Assembly (NCBI RefSeq): GCF_000236565.1
Contig: NZ_AHAM01000140.1
Coordinates: 61,209 to 125,208, forward strand
Direction: 5' to 3'
DNA length: 64,000 bases
Source: Mesorhizobium alhagi CCNWXJ12-2
GTDB lineage: Bacteria; Pseudomonadota; Alphaproteobacteria; Rhizobiales; Rhizobiaceae
How positions within the stretch are numbered: the stretch's first letter is position 1; each line of letters begins with the position of its first letter. Both the position numbers and the translations under genes were made by a program. Below are positions 63,617 through 64,000 of this stretch, one piece after another. Under the pieces are notes generated by a model that saw nothing but the letters and a program-made list of their open reading frames with translations, was not told the DNA's origin and searched no databases.

Positions 63617-64000
63617 CTACTCCGCGGCAGCTACAGGTGCTTCGGCCATCATCATCAGCGCGCGATGGATGCTCTCGGCCGCATCGCGGCCCTGCGCGAC
63701 CGCCGAAACGGTCAGATCCTCGCCGACACCGACGCAATCTCCGCCCGCCCAGACTTTCGGCAGCGAAGTGCGGCCTTCCGCGTCGACGACGATCTTGCCG
63801 GCCTCCAGGCGGACCGTGGAGCCGGTGCTGTTCAGGCTCGACAGGTCGAAGGTCTGGCCGATCGCCTTGAAAATCTGGTCCGCCTCGATGTGAATGGTCT
63901 CGCCGGTGCCGACCAGCTTGCCGTCGACGATCTCGGTGTATTCGAGTTCGATGCCGGCGGCCTTGCCGTACTGCACCACGACGCGTTTCGGCTGGAGCCA
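63617..64000 (-). CDS. preT: NAD-dependent dihydropyrimidine dehydrogenase, subunit PreT (5' part outside window)
   Basis: This is the C-terminal part of the flavin/NAD(P)H subunit that feeds electrons to PreA. The frame is open to the window edge (about 127 codons seen). It contains ADQIFKAIGQTFD and the FAD-contacting VWAGGDCVGVGEDLTVSAVAQGRDAA typical of the GltB/DPD N-terminal-domain-like reductases. It ends in an Ala-rich tail. The missing N-terminal two thirds should carry an iron-sulfur and FAD/NAD domains. Confidence 0.9.
   Translation of the reverse strand, partial: WLQPKRVVVQYGKAAGIELEYTEIVDGKLVGTGETIHIEADQIFKAIGQTFDLSSLNSTGSTVRLEAGKIVVDAEGRTSLPKVWAGGDCVGVGEDLTVSAVAQGRDAAESIHRALMMMAEAPVAAAE

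Overview
The window is high-GC, densely packed alphaproteobacterial chromosome. Gene order and protein sequences point to the Hyphomicrobiales, most likely a Mesorhizobium-like member of the Phyllobacteriaceae. Supporting signs are the alphaproteobacterial dcw order (mraZ-rsmH-ftsL-ftsI-murE-murF-mraY-murD-ftsW-murG), betaine-lipid genes btaAB behind a PhoB-type box, a RutR-type reductive pyrimidine pathway and dispersed palindromic repeats between genes. The species call is inference; nothing in the window fixes it.

Region 1 (1-11.4 kb, minus strand) is the first half of the division and cell-wall cluster. It is one tightly overlapping operon headed by mraZ. Four 10-bp-spaced MraZ-type boxes overlap a candidate promoter. 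The rsmH 5' end appears to carry a one-base frameshift.

Region 2 (11.6-17.2 kb) holds a Cys/Met PLP enzyme, an MNT/HEPN toxin-antitoxin pair, the RNase P RNA gene (minus strand), a lytic transglycosylase with a Lys/Ala-rich repeat linker, an AmpD-like amidase, a TerB/DnaJ protein and a small lipoprotein.

Region 3 (17.3-36.5 kb) is mostly metabolism and envelope. It includes a fused 5-oxoprolinase, an ArsR-SRPBCC pair, btaAB, a beta-lactamase-fold hydrolase, a GH25 lysozyme, an MltB-type transglycosylase, a type III decarboxylase, a 28-codon membrane peptide gene, metF behind an ArsR-methyltransferase fusion regulator, trmO, a class IV aminotransferase, a MOSC protein and a FabH-like synthase.

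Region 4 (36.7-46.8 kb) is more mosaic. A DpnI-family restriction enzyme (expected to cut only methylated GATC) is followed by a small Cys-rich protein. Next comes a decayed second copy of the ettA 3' end, a frameshifted small ORF and the intact ettA. Then follow a stand-alone ATP-dependent DNA ligase, a lipase, a DUF4160/DUF2442 pair and a CoA-transferase/TPP-enzyme pair.

Region 5 (46.9-64 kb, mostly minus strand) is a reductive pyrimidine-degradation locus. PreT/PreA reduce the pyrimidine, HydA opens the ring, HyuC removes the carbamoyl group and an omega-aminotransferase uses the beta-alanine. A complete NMT1-type ABC importer lies in the same gene string, so pyrimidine-related uptake is the natural guess. 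A divergent rutR-like regulator shares a promoter region with a RutR-like palindrome. The locus is interrupted by MazEF, VapBC, an Rrf2-AhpD-DoxX group, a cytochrome P450 and several small uncharacterised proteins. The window ends inside preT. I saw no tRNA, CRISPR array, transposase or prophage.
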